Positions 13,901 through 26,200 of a stretch of 64,000 bases of DNA are shown here, in pieces. Within the stretch, counting starts at the first letter, position 1. Every line of letters begins with the position of its first letter. The position numbers and the translations under genes are program-made. The stretch is from Girardinichthys multiradiatus (Eukaryota > Chordata > Actinopteri > Cyprinodontiformes > Goodeidae): contig NC_061805.1 in NCBI RefSeq assembly GCF_021462225.1, positions 29,591,958 to 29,655,957 of the forward strand. The letters are read 5' to 3'. The notes beneath the pieces were generated by a model. It searched no databases. It was not told where the DNA came from and saw only the letters and a program-made list of their open reading frames with translations.

Positions 13901-14150
13901 TTCACTCTACTCTGGTGTGAAACTAGATACACATGTTTGTACTATCACAACATGCCTTTCTTTTTTTATTACATAAAAAATTGGCCGTATATACAGAGAC
14001 ATGTACATATTTCTCCCTTATCCTTTTTTTTACTTAATCTAAAGTTTATGTATGTATAGTTAATATTTATACGATATGAGAGCTAAAACTGAAGTCAAAT
14101 TCCTTGTTTATGCACACGCACTTGACCAATTAAGATGAATCTTATAATTC
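10906..14150. other. unassigned non-coding stretch
   Basis: AT-rich sequence with a pyrimidine-rich part near 12860-13020. No coding exon or repeat with definable ends recognised. Confidence 0.45.
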
Positions 14151-14154
14151 TAAT

Positions 14155-14210
14155 TCGGATTTAGGTCTGTACTGTGATTGGACAATTTTAACACATGAAT
14201 TGAATAATTT
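14155..14210 (-). mobile_element. short Tc1-like transposase fragment (antisense)
   Basis: The phrase GGATTTAGGTCTG followed by TGATTGGACAATTTTAACAC matches, from memory, the antisense of a widespread teleost Tc1 transposase segment. Only about 55 bp is recognisable. It is a separate, much older remnant than the element that starts at 14353. Confidence 0.4.
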
Positions 14211-14326
14211 CATTCAACTAACCAGACATACAGACAGACATACAGACATATTCAATAAAGCAGAATATCACTGAAAATTTCATTTATTTCAGTAACTCAG
14301 TTTACTAAGTGAAACACATAACAAAT

Positions 14327-14352
14327 ATATTTATATATATATATATATATTT
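14327..14352. repeat. (TA)n tract replacing a transposon end
   Basis: TA dinucleotide run immediately left of the Tc1-like element. It sits where the first 27 bp of that element's terminal repeat should be, as shown by comparison with the complete copy at 43821. Confidence 0.85.
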
Positions 14353-15532
14353 ACCTGTCACTTTAGTGTGGGAGGTTTCATGGCTAAATTGGACCAGCCT
14401 GGTAGCCAGTCTTCATTGGTTGCACATTGCACCAGTAAGAGCAGAGTGTGAAGGTTCAATTAGCAGGGTAAGAGCACAGTTTTGCTCAAAATATTGAAAT
14501 GTACACAACATTATGGGTGACATACCAGAGTTCAAAAGAGGAAAATTACTGGTGATGTATCAAGAGCCACAGTATCCAGGGTAATGTCAGCATACCACCA
14601 AGAAGGACGAACCACATCCAACAGGATTAACTGTGGATGCAAGAGGAAGCTGTCTGAAAGGGATGTTCAGGTGCTAACCCGGATTGTATCCAAAAAACAA
14701 AAAACAACGGCTGCCCAAATCATGGCAGAATTAAATGTGCACCTCAACTCTCCTGTTTCCACCAGAACTGTCCGTCGGGAGCTCCACACGGTCAATATAC
14801 ACGGCCGGGCTGCTATAGCCAAACCTTTGGTCACTCATGCCAATGCCAAACGTTGGTTTCAATGGTACAAAGAGCGCAAATCTTGGGCTGTGGACAATGT
14901 GAAACATGTATTCTTCTCTAATGAGTCCACCTTTGCTGTTTTCCCCACATCCGGGAGAGTTACGGTGTGGAGAAGCCCCAAAGAAGCGTACCACCCAGAC
15001 TGTTGCATGCCCAGAGTGAAGCATGGGGGTGGATCAGTGAAGGTTTGGGCTGCCATATCATGGCATTCCCTTGGCCCAATACTTGTGCTAGATGGGCACG
15101 TCACTGCCAAGGACTACCGAACCATTCTTGAGGACCATGTCCATCCAATGGTTCAAACATTGTATCCTGAAGGCAGTGCCGTGTATCAGGATGACAATGC
15201 ACCAATACACACAGCAAGACTGGTGAAAGATTGGTTTGATGAACATGAAAGTGAAGTTGAACATCTCCCATGGCCTGCACAGTCACCAGATCTAAATATT
15301 ATTGAGCCACTTTGGGGTGTTTTGGAGGAGCAAGTCAGGAAACGTTTTCCTCCACCAGTATCACGTAGTGACCTGGCCACTATCCTGCAAGAAGAATGGC
15401 TTAAAATCCCTCTGACCGATGTGCAGGACTTGTATATGTCATTCCCAAGACGAATTGATGCTGTATCGGCCGCAAAAGGAGACCCTACTGTGGTCTAAAA
15501 CCAGGTGTTTCAGTTTCATTGTCCAACTCCTG
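14353..15532 (+). mobile_element. Tc1/mariner DD36E (Incomer-like) element, copy A, damaged
   Basis: Nearly the same sequence as the complete element at 43821-45090. The left terminal repeat has lost its outer 27 bp to a (TA)n tract. The right terminal repeat is present (15503-15532), with one mismatch to copy B (CTCCTG instead of CCCCTG), and is followed by TA. By comparison with copy B it lacks 46 bp near the transposase N-terminus (around 14545) and 18 bp just before the right end. It cannot move by itself and, with one end lost, is a poor substrate for any transposase. Confidence 0.9.
14584..15498 (+). pseudogene. Tc1/mariner transposase remnant, copy A
   Basis: A 304-residue ORF covering the transposase from residue 40 of the copy B frame onward. 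The start at 14584 is an internal methionine. The authentic start equivalent is at 14513, but a 46-bp deletion between them shifts the frame. Catalytic motifs: the first acidic residue is replaced by asparagine (FSNES, residue 113; copy B has FSDES). The second is in QDDNAP (residue 204), and the glutamate in LNIIEPLW (residue 241) is present. There are 36 residues between the second Asp and the Glu. The GRKRK-type basic motif has also lost an arginine (CGCKRK). The protein should be inactive on three counts: N-terminal DNA-binding domain missing, active-site D to N, and altered C-terminus (ends GDPTVV through an 18-bp deletion). Confidence 0.9.
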
Positions 15533-15563
15533 TATATATACAGTACATGTATATGTATGTACA

Positions 15564-16118
15564 TGGTGCTGCTGCCGCAGTCATGGGGGCACTGTGCCGG
15601 TCTGTTGTGGTGAAAAGAGATCTGAGCCGAAAAGCAAAGCTCTCAATTTACCGGTCGGTCTACGTTCCTACCATCACCTATGGCCATGAACTTTGGGTCA
15701 TGACCGAAAGAACGAGATCCCGGATACAAGCAGCTGAAATTAGCTTCCTCCGTAGAGGGCTGGGCGCTCCCTTAGAGATAGCGTGAGGAGCTCGGCCATC
15801 CGGGAGGGGCTCGCAGTAGAGCCGCTGCTCCTCCACATCGAGAGGAGCCAGTTGAGGTGGCTCGGGCATCTATACCGGATGCCTCCTGGACGCCTTCCTC
15901 GGGAGGTGTTCCAGGCACGTCCCACCGGGAGGAGGCCCAGGGGACGGCCCAGGACAAGCTGGAGGGACTATGTCTCTCGGCTGGCCTGGGACCGCCTTGG
16001 GCTCCCCCCGGTGGAGCTGGAAGAGGGGTCTGGGGAGAGGGACGTCTGGGTGTCTCTGCTGAGTCTGCTGCCCCCGCGACCCGGTCCTGGATAAGCGGAA
16101 GACGACGAGTACGAGTAC
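15564..16118 (+). mobile_element. 5'-truncated LINE copy (3' end), plus strand
   Basis: Matches the C-terminal part of the LINE ORF at 36405-39644: [36 protein letters not shown], then the [20 protein letters not shown] region. The frame is broken around 15757 by a 1-bp deletion relative to the long copy, so the coding sequence continues from 15783 in another frame to PRPGPG and a stop near 16094. The 3' tail is a GAGTAC-type short tandem repeat after GCGGAAGACGAC. No clear target duplication is seen. It begins about 31 bp after the right end of the Tc1/mariner copy A. Confidence 0.85.
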
Positions 16119-16950
16119 GTTTTCAAGCCCTTATTTATGATTCTTCACTTAAAGCTTGTGAAAACATCATTTTAAGATTGAAATATTACATACGCCTACA
16201 TTTTAATACAGAAATGTGGGGTTAATAAAAATATGGTTAATACCTGCTTAAAGGTTGTTATTTTCAAAAGGTACTTTAAACCCGACCAACAAGCCTCAGA
16301 TAAATGTCTAATTTTTACTGAGGCCTCTAAAAAGTAAAAGAAAAATTTAAAGTTTAAGTCTCTATGTCAATGACCTGTTCATCCAGAATCACAATCAGTG
16401 GGTAATAAAATAGTTTTAAAGGCAAGGAAACTTCAGCTCATAAAAACATCATCACTTTTTTAGCAGACCTAGAGTGTTTTAATATTCTACCCATGCAGGA
16501 GCTCCAACTCACCCTGATGCCCTTCAATAACTGCAGATGTTTAAACTGCATGCAAAAACATGAGTGGGCTTTGTGTGGCAAAGAAAATGCAAAGTAAATA
16601 ACGCAATACAGATCAATTTCGGATTTCCAAAGGAGTTGTTTATAACTTAAATATAAAAAATTAAAAAAAATTATCTTAGCAAGTAAAAAAATCTTAAAGA
16701 TAAAAAAGTGGCTAATTATTTTTGACATTATGTTGATAATCAGTGCCTGATTATTTCCTGATTTAGAGAACCTTTTCAGCTGCTGTTGACCCATCAGGAT
16801 GGATTTTGCCTTTAACAACTTCCTATGGGAGGTAATGAGCTATGCATCAAATGACAGCTAAACAAGAAACCTGAAAGCCCTTCTGTTGTTCCTATGGTAA
16901 TTAAGCCCAATCACAAAGTGCCCCAGTATGCCCCATGTGTGTTTCTCTAC

Positions 16951-16991
<41 letters not shown>

Positions 16992-18160
16992 TGTGTGTGT
17001 GTGTGTGAGTGTGTGGTGCATGTGAAGTTGTGTGTGAGAGGTTTAGAGTGCACATAGTATTTGACAGGAACCAGCAGGCTTAGCTCAGTACAGGCAAGGT
17101 GGAATGAATCCAGTTCTTTGACAGGCTGGACCATTCACACACAGGCACTCTCCCCATAGGTCAAAAACATACAACTCACACATATGTACCGGTAACTGAT
17201 ATGTGAGGAATCTCTGGAGTTTCTGCCACTTTAAGAGAGCATGTGTTTTCTCTATGTTGCAGACAAAGGGTCAAAGGCCTGTGTCAACTTTTGCTCTTGG
17301 TAACATCAAGCCAAGGCACACTTAAACATACAGAGCAACTGGGGCTCTTTTCAAGAATTAAAGTGGTTTCGAAAAAATTGGGTGAAAGAATCGAGGACTC
17401 GTTAGCTGTTTATAAACCTGACACACAGCCTCAGTTAAACTAAGATCCTTTTACTGCTGTGAAAGGCTAAAACTAAGAGTCTGTGATACTGAAAACATGT
17501 AAGGTTCTAACCCAAAACACTAAAACACAGGGTAGAGTAGTTTGCTTCAAGACTACCTAACTGTTCACAACTGGAATTTTTAAAACAGAATGACAGAACA
17601 GTACTAATACCTTCATCAGAGTGTACTCAGTTTTGTAAAATATATTAGAGGACTTATTAATTTTAGAATTTTTGACTTTAGCACTCTGACATTCTTCAAA
17701 GTTACAAATAAATTCCATTATTATTATTACTACTATCATTATTATTGTTATATCTAAAACATCTCACCATACACTGTGGTCAATTTCTAAAGTCCGCTAA
17801 ACACTTAACATTTTTGGAAACTACTTACAAATAAATCTTCTCTTACGTCTGCAACTAATGCCTCTATTACCTTTTAAAACCACGATCAGCATTTTTTAAA
17901 GTTGAAGATTTTACTACTCCAGAAAAACAACACTCCACCCCCTCAGAAGTCGTATTCTGCTCTTGCTTTTTCATCTGTGCTGAAGTGTTTGACTGCACGT
18001 AACACTGCCAATCAGAACACCATTATTAACAAATTTTAAACAGTAGAAGATGGTACAAGTATTGTGATTGAACTCTTCAGGCAGTTTTCTGTCAGTAAAA
18101 CCAAATAGAAGCAATTTTTTAAAGAATTTTTGCAGCACTAGTGGCCTTAATTTTTCAGTG
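16119..18160. other. unassigned stretch containing a (GT)n tract
   Basis: Apart from the GT microsatellite, nothing recognisable. The 126-codon minus-strand ORF at 16438-16818 is rich in F, I, L and K in a pattern typical of AT-rich chance ORFs. Confidence 0.45.
16953..17015. repeat. (GT)n microsatellite, interrupted
   Basis: GT repeats with single-base interruptions (GTGGGTGT, GTGAGTGTG). Confidence 0.95.
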
Positions 18161-18320
18161 TTTTTTTTTTGACAGTAGGGACACGGGAAACGGGTAGAGA
18201 GAGGGGAAGGAAATGCAGCAAACGTCACTGGTGCTCTTACCCAGGACCGTTGCGTCAAGGACCAAAGCCTAAGTACATGGGTTGCTTGCCTAAACCCCTA
18301 CACCAACAGCGCTGCGCCCC
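18161..18320 (-). mobile_element. tRNA-derived SINE, minus strand
   Basis: On the minus strand it reads from GGGGCGCAGC (18320) through an A-box-like TTGGTGTAGGGGTTTAGG and a degenerate B-box (GGTCCTGGGTAAGAGC, 18248-18233), then TGCTGCATTTCC and CCCCTCTCTC, ending in an A-tail that appears as the T-run at 18161-18170. This order matches a common teleost tRNA SINE known to me by sequence. It is a different family from the elements at 10538 and 51306. The B-box has lost the canonical GGTTCGA, so it is probably not transcribed by Pol III. Confidence 0.7.
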
Positions 18321-21070
18321 AAATAGCAACAATTCAATCTTAAGATTTTTATTTTTTCATTCCTTAATGCATTCTACCCATTGTAGATCTATGAGTGAAG
18401 CTAGTGACTGAAGCTTCTCTATACACTTGTGTTTTATTTGCGATTGAACTAAAGTGTTTAGTGCTAGTAAGAAAGGGTTGTAGAAAGGGTTGTAGCAATA
18501 TGCATAAATGTGGCTTCCTCTGCCATAGTTCTTTTGTTTGTCTGGAATTTCGGTCTATGTGAGTATTTGTAAATGGCCAACAATGCCTAAAAGCCAATAG
18601 GAAACTGCTTCCATTAAGGTGCCCGATAGCTCAGACTGCAGACCACACAAAACAACTGTCTGAGAGGAAGAGACAGAAAGGGTGGACTGTCTTTGAGACT
18701 CTGTGACAAAGTGCAAATTGATGTACAATGAAAGGAAAGTGCTCGGATTTGTAGCAGCAAGAGAGACTCCCCTTTGCTTTAACTTTGTTCAGTATCCTTC
18801 ACGTCAGAGCTTGCACTCACACTAGCATGCACACATGCACCAGGTGGCCTGCTTCTTTCATATTCACTGTGACTCTGGTGACCTTCACTTTGCTTCAAAG
18901 ACAAGAGACCACAAAGCTTTTTAACACCCAAACTTCAACTTGATACAAGTAAAATGTGAGGTGTGGAAAAGCCAAACATTAGGAGTGATGCACTTCCAAC
19001 ACATCAAACAAATAAGGCCCCTGATTTCTCTATGACAGACACCTACACACATTACCATTAGCTACTGTTCCATTACCACTAGGAAACAATATATCCTTTC
19101 TTCTTATTTATTTCCTGCACCTAACCCTACTTTAATACCATAGATAAGGGTAGGAAAATGATGTCAGTATGTCACAAATATGTCACCATGTCACTGACTT
19201 AATTGCCCAATGTTTCTGTAAAGAATCTTTAGAATAATAAAGGCATGATTTGAATTTGCAATTGCAATTTGCAATTGCATTTGTACTGTGGGGTTCAATA
19301 TCAAGTTGTCCATGTAAATTACGTCCGCTGATGCTGATGTTCCTCCTCTCACATTAAAGTTGCTGCTTCAGTATTTGTAATCTGGGGTAAAAGAATCCAG
19401 ATTTTGAATTAAAATAAATACAGGATTAATATCTTATTGTTTCATAAAGATTACAATTCAAAGGCTAAATAAAGTCACTCCAGAACTTTTTGGAAATGCG
19501 TAACTATTACAGATTTTCGATGATCTATTTCCAAATGTGTTTGGGAGAGAGAGGAAAGGAGTTTTGGTTAAGAAAATAAAAGGCCATAATTTTCAGCTTT
19601 AAAACTGCAACCAATGATTCTGTCATAGCAAATGCCCTTTATAACGTAGTCAAACTTACTGCAAACCTTATGAAAACGGTTTAACTGTACCAAACATTTA
19701 AAAAAAAAGTCACCGGTGCAGACTTCAGAGTTCACTTGGTCAGAGCAAAGGAAAGGATTGAGAGCTCTACAGTGCTACAACAATAAAAAAAATGTTGAGT
19801 CCTGAACAAACAGTAATCTGTCAATCATGGCTGTTTTCATGGGAAAATGTCTAACCTGATACTCTGATTTGGCCCTAATTCCTGCAGTGGAAACAAAAAA
19901 CAACTCTGGAGTCAACAAAAATAGTCCACAACAGTGACTGCATTTAGATACTGAAAATATTGCCAGTTGTAGCAGAGGGGAAGGATAAAGATGAATGAAA
20001 AAGTCAAGAGTGATAGCTGCCATTATCTGCTGTGGGAGATGACTCATAGCTCAGCAGGACTTATATCATTAATCATTGTCCCTGTATATTTTTCCCAGAA
20101 CTCTTTTATTCAGACTGTTTAGCCTCTGAGAAATCCTTTTATGTTTCTTAATTTTTGTCCTCTGTTTTTTTTTTTGTGTTGAATTTACCTCTGCGACAGC
20201 ATTTTCGTCTGTGCCAACGGGGGATTATATTGTAACAACACATGGAACACGGGTTTCTGTCAAAGGAAAAAAAAGCCATAACAGCCAACTATTTATTCAC
20301 CATGATACCCACACAAGGTTGAAAGTGTTCAGCATAAACTGGTGGTGTTTGAGTGATTGTGCGGTAGTTGACACAAGAATTTTAAATCTTTCGCTAAGTT
20401 GTTGAGTAAAACCATTTTCTTCTAAACACAAGCATGCCTGAGTATGGAGAATTTCCACAATTCAAAACCAAAAGCATCAGTGGAAGTGTTTCTGTTCTCA
20501 TGTATCTGCAACTAATGTTTCAAAAGGAAGAATAGTTGGAGTTCTGCTTTGCTTTTAACATGGCTGTATTTTTTGCTGGAAAGTATGAATCAGCAGCTTA
20601 TTAGCTGTTAGAATGCCAAACCTCAGCTAAGAGGGAAGCTAACCAAGATGATTAACAGTTTAAACTCTCATTTAGCACTCAGACAGAGCCCTGATCATTG
20701 TACTCTCTTCAGTCTGCTCTATCTTTCCCTTTTTCCACTCCCCTCTGACGCTGAGCAATATTAGGTTCATAGCTCAGTGCATTAATAGATGTATTAACAT
20801 TACCAATGAGCTTCTAGAAGCATGAAATTATCTTTTAGTGAAAAATTAAAGCCATATTGATTGTCTGTAAGGTATCCACTACGTATATGACAATTTGCTG
20901 AATGATTGGACAGAAGAATGGACTAATAAATGAATAAATCACCAGCTCTGAGGGATGCTGATCAAAAGAACAATATATATTTGACATTAATATAGCAGGC
21001 TTTCCGTAATATTTCTAAACAAATATAAATCCATGAAACAGCTAAAATCTAAAGATAAACTATAACCCAG
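18321..21070. other. unassigned non-coding stretch
   Basis: No gene or bounded repeat recognised. A small AATTGCA-type palindromic cluster sits near 19256-19280. Confidence 0.45.
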
Positions 21071-21094
21071 TTATATATATATATATATATATAT
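21071..21094. repeat. (TA)n microsatellite
   Basis: TA dinucleotide run of about 12 units. Confidence 0.95.
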
Positions 21095-21338
21095 TGTTGT
21101 CTGTTCCCTGCAGTGGGAAAAAAAAAGTTGTCCTCAAACATTAAACATCTCTACACGTCTAGCCTTGCTATGATTACTTCATTTCCGGTTTGTAAATATT
21201 TTGTACGCCTTTGTGCACATCAAAGCTGAGCTGAATGGTTTTTGATAATTTTTTACTATATGTAAAGAAGGAGTTTGTAAAACTGCAAATTTTGTGTAAC
21301 ATTTCAGATTATTCTCGTTAATCAATGTTTGGATCTCC

Positions 21339-21596
21339 TTGTACTCGTACTCGTACTTGTACTCGTACTCGTCGTCTTCCGCTTTATCCGGGACCGGGTT
21401 GCAGGGGCAGCAGACTCAGCAGAGATGCCCAGACGTCCCTCTCCCCACACACCTCCTCTAGCTCCTCCGTGGGGAGCCCAAGGCATTCCCAGGACAGCCG
21501 AGAGACATAGTCCTTCCAGCGTGTCCTTGGCCGTCCCCTGGGACTCCTCCCGGTGGGACGTGCCTGGAACACCTCCTGAGGAAGGCGTCCAGGTGT
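21339..21596 (-). mobile_element. 5'-truncated LINE 3' fragment with 11-bp target duplication, minus strand
   Basis: A 258-bp insertion flanked by exact copies of TTTGGATCTCC at 21328-21338 and 21597-21607. It matches only the last part of the LINE (GRLPQEVFQARPTG to PLQPGPG) and the 3' UTR. It begins (plus strand) with a GTACTC-type tandem tail, then CGTCGTCTTCCGC. The 5' truncation with a target duplication is the signature of aborted target-primed reverse transcription. Confidence 0.92.
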
Positions 21597-21607
21597 TTTG
21601 GATCTCC

Positions 21608-22941
21608 ATTGAGGACTAATGATGATCCAACACTGTCTTTCACAAATAAAATAATTCATTTGTAAATTCATATGAATTTTTTAACAGATCACATTATACC
21701 GGATGCTGATTATTTTGCACTTTTTGCCATTTTGTACCTTGGCAGTTTTGGTTGAAGACATACACTTTGCCAAATCCATTTTTCTCCTCCGCACATGCCC
21801 TTAGGATATATCTTGTGTTTCCCAGTGAAATCTTCTATCAAATTTCCTCAAACAATTTAGACATTAAATAACAAAGTGACTTAAGACCTACTTAAAAAGA
21901 TTACAAGGATGTCTGATGACTTGGAAGAAAATTGCGAACCTAAAGAATCATGACGAGTGTTGTTGTAAAAATGAGAGTTACATTTAAAAATGCAGTGTAA
22001 CAATTCAGAACCTTTAAGAAATGTTGCATATACAGTGCATATACATACACACTGGAAGGTCTTAAGTTAGCCAAGATGTCTTTTTTTTACAACTTAAAAT
22101 GAAAATATGTTTTTTTAAATAACCACATGATTTTGAAGTATGTAACAATCCATTTTCAAGCCAATTGGTGGTTCTTTATTTTATTCTCATCACTTGTTCC
22201 TTCTTTATGAACTTGTTAGTTTCTCATTGTAAATCATTCACTTGTGAAATCAGTTTTCATAATTTCCTGGCTTGTTTTGATAGACATTAAATACAGAAAG
22301 CAGAGTACTTCTTATTCATGAGCAACACTGTTGTGGTTGTTTCCTAAATGTCAAAATCTCCTAAAGTTAACAGACCATTAAAGCATGCAGGAACTGGAAA
22401 ATCGTTATGCAGCACGTTTTTTCCAAGACCAACCATACAGTTATTACCTTATCTTGTGTGTGTTTCAACACTTGTTTAATTAAAACAAAACCCTCTTGGT
22501 TTATAATAAAGTCCCATTGTAACCAAACATCCTTGATACACTCCCTACCCATCCATTGTTCTCTTAACAATAATAGGCTAAATATAGTTTTCAGCGCTCC
22601 CTTCTCTTTCATCCTTCAGATAACAAGGATGCTCTTGCTCATTTTCAATGATTCATTAAATTACCTTTTCCTTTTTATTAGTTTCCCAGTTTAATCACCT
22701 GCAAACATAGCTTAGTTGGGTAAAATGCATATATTTATTTTTAAATAACAACCACAATCTCAGTTAAAAGTAGAATTGAAGATACTTTTTAAAACTGTAG
22801 CTACATTTTGAAACAGCAGCTAGTCATTTCCAGATCCAGTTTTGGAGTTTAGAGGTATATGGAAAAAGCATAAGGTGCCACCAGAACTGGACCCTGCTTC
22901 ACAGTAACATTAAAGGTAATTTATTCGTATTTACCCTGCAA
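21608..22941. other. unassigned non-coding stretch
   Basis: AT-rich, no recognisable exon or repeat. Confidence 0.45.
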
Positions 22942-22952
22942 ACAACTGATAT

Positions 22953-23262
22953 GGATACAAGCGGCCGAAATTAGTTTCCTCCGCTGGGTGGAGCCAGTTG
23001 AGGTGGCTCGGGCATCTGGTTAGGATGCCTCCTGGACGTCTCCCTGGTGAGGTGTTCCAGGCACATCCCACCGGGAGGAGGCCCAGAAGAAGATCCAGGA
23101 CACGCTGGAAGGAATATGTTTCTTGGCTGGCCTGGGAACGCCCTGGGATTCCCTGGGACGAGCTGGCCCAAGTGGCTGGGGAGAGGGAAGTCTGGGTCTC
23201 TCTGCTTAGGCTGCTGCCCCCGTGACCCAACCCCGGGTAAGCGGAAGACAATGGATGGATGG
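22953..23262 (+). mobile_element. 5'-truncated LINE 3' fragment with 11-bp target duplication, plus strand
   Basis: Flanked by ACAACTGATAT at 22942-22952 and 23263-23273. It begins in the GATACAAGCGGCCGAAAT segment (IQAAE motif). It then jumps from CCTCCGCTGGGTGG to GAGCCAGTTGAGG, losing roughly 80 bp present in the long copy, and continues to the 3' UTR. Its tail is an ATGG repeat, unlike the GAGTAC or GAAC tails of the other copies. Coding continues as RWLGHLVRMPPGRL to the stop near 23225. Confidence 0.92.
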
Positions 23263-23273
23263 ACAACTGATAT

Positions 23274-26200
23274 CAATTTCATTTCTAAGAACCACTGAGC
23301 TAGTCCTAAGTGTCACTTGTGCAACAATCAAAGAACCATTGAGTAAAGTCAAGATCACATATACTTATATGAAGGCATGCAAGCAAACCACATTAAAATA
23401 CTTTTCTGACCTTTCTGTAATTCATCTCTGTTTATTATTTCCAAATAAAAAATATATAGCTTTATTGGCCTCAGATTAAATTGATTTTTTCTCACAACTT
23501 CCACTTTTTCCCATCTTCTCTGTCTGATATGTTTGCTTACTTATTTTATACTCAACTCAAATGTTTACAGAAGGCTATCTGATTGGAAATCTCTACAAAC
23601 ACTTCTTCTCACTGTGTTTACTTGCCTGCTCTTCCACCTTAGAGACCGTCTGGGCCCCCGACTGTTGCCTGCCTGTCTGTCTCTTTTCCTGGCAGTCCAC
23701 CTGTCTCCCTAACCAGTTGTGTTCCTCAAGAAGTCAGTCACGCTACCAATGGTTTCATTTAAGCCTTTGTTTAACATTAGCACAGGAAGACAATCAAAAA
23801 CCACTTTTTCTTTGTCAGTCACCCAACAATAACACACATTGAGTCACACAAAATCATGTGCACTGGGATGACATAAACACACCACACAAACACACATTTG
23901 AACAGCCATACCAGCCAGGCATTGGATAGATGCAGTAACAAAGACAGGATTCATAAACAAAGAACCCGTTTGTTTGGACTGGCAAGACAAAAAGATGGAG
24001 AGCCAATAAAATTACTTGGCTCTAAAGAAGGTGAGGTGAAAGATCAAGTGTTTTAGAGTGTTTCTTTCTGTATATGTTGGCCCATCAGCTGTGGTGGTGG
24101 TCTTTAAGCAGTCACTCACTCTGCACAATACACTCCAGGAAGCCTTCTTCTGTCCATTTCAGAACGGAACACACACAATTAACAAAACATTAGAAAAAAG
24201 TAACTCACCACAGACCACACACACAAGCACATAAATGTAGTCTTCTCTAAAACCAACAATATTTATTTTAAACTCTTGAACACAATAAGTGTAAATTTAA
24301 GCAAGTGTAAATGTTATAGACAGTTGCCCCAGTTTTAGATGATTTTAGAAATAAATAAAAAAACTTACACAAGACACCATAATTAAGTTTGTTGCTGCTT
24401 TTGGAGTCATAAAACATCAGTGTTAACTATGCAAAAGTTATTGTGGTCCGGTGTGACGGTCCCGGGATGTATTCTTGGAGGGATATAGTTGACACCTTTT
24501 GCCAGGCCGAATTTAGCATAGTGACACAGACTTTGTTCGGCTGAGAAAATAGCAACAAGCCTAACAACAGTCTTTTGTGAAACTAAAGACAGTTGTTGCA
24601 TGCAGCAGTAGATGTGGTTTTCTTTTCTCAGTCCTGCAGGTGTTTTCTGCAGATTTTGCAGATAGATGAGGTCAGCTTATTCCACTATGCTTATCAAGAG
24701 TAGAGCACAATGCTAAGAGAGGAGCTTCTTTCTTTGCCAGTTAGACATCAGGCAGTATGTGGACTGCACATGTCTGGCGGTGAAGGTCTGCGTTCATATT
24801 GTTTCTGGTTTAATATTTACTTCCTACTGTTGGTGGCAAGGTTTTTTTGATCCCGGGGGCAAGGAAAAAGGGGCCGCTGCACTGTTACTCATTTTAAAAG
24901 GAGGGTGTACATTTGGGTGTAGATTTTTTGTTTCTTCTAGGCTTGTTGAGATATTTCAACTAATAATGTATTGCTCTTCAGATATGGCTTATATCTTGAT
25001 TTAGTAATAAAACATTTCACTTTATTTTTTATTCTATATCTGTTGATTTACAGATACTTCATTGTTGGGCACCTCATCTCATCTCATTGACAATGTTAGA
25101 GAACATACACAACTTCGTGGCTCATCCAGAATACAACTGAAGAGCTTACATTTTTTTTTCTTCACGGTATGTAATATAGTCAAACTTTTCCTGCTTTCTG
25201 TTATACTATTTTTCTAAAAAAAAGTATATGTTTTTGGCATGATAGGGTGGAGGGAGATCACTAGATCCAAAAAGTGTTGATTAGTTTTTGATTTAATTCT
25301 TGCTAAAACAAAATCACTCTTTTTTTGTTGTGTGTTACACATTAATGTCTGTTTTGTGGTAGTTTCTTTTCTCATAGCAAACACCTTCTTCCAAAAGATA
25401 CAAGCAATTTTAATTTAAGGGGGTTTTTGATTACTACAACTGTTGGCCTTATAACGGGATTAAGAGATATATATTTTTTTAACATCAGGAATGATATGAC
25501 AGATAAAAACCTCTCAGAACCTCACTTCCAAACATTTTAACCATTCATTTAGGCACTTGGGAGTTTGTTTTACAATAACTAACTGAATGAAATTAAATAT
25601 ATACAACAAACTGAAATATAACTGGAAATTATGTGTAAATACAAAAAAATATTAATTACTTGCTCCAAAAATTATATCAAAACATTTTCTTGAATAAGCT
25701 AAAAGGACATTTAGACACTGGGCATGGTGTTTAAATCAGTGTATCACAATGCCTTTTTTCTTTTTCTGCACATTAAACATACTGAAGAAGCTTTTTCTTT
25801 GTCTAGAAATGTAGATCATCTTTCTTCAAGCTCTGAGATGTAGTTTTGTTTTTTTGTCTTGGGGTGACAAAATTTCAGCAAGCAAGAGTTGATGAGCTGA
25901 GAGAATGAAGCACAAATAGGAAAAGAATAGAGATGAAGACAGTGAGGAGGTGTTTAAAACGTCAAAGAGGAATACCCAGACAAAAGGAAAAAATACAAAC
26001 ATGAACGAGACTGTAAATATAGGTGGATTTGCCAAACTGTTTAGATTCAGCTAAGGACAAATTCAGAGGGGAAGCCTAAGATCTAAGAAGTACCAAAAGA
26101 GGAAGAAAAAAAAAACAGGTATGACAAAAGAAAATTACTCTCTTTGTCTCATGAATCACTGCTGTCTGAAGACAAGGGAGGTGGAGAAAGTTAACATGAA

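Noticed and set aside
16438..16818. 126-codon minus-strand ORF
   Set aside because: AT-rich chance ORF with no motif, splice signals or domain character.
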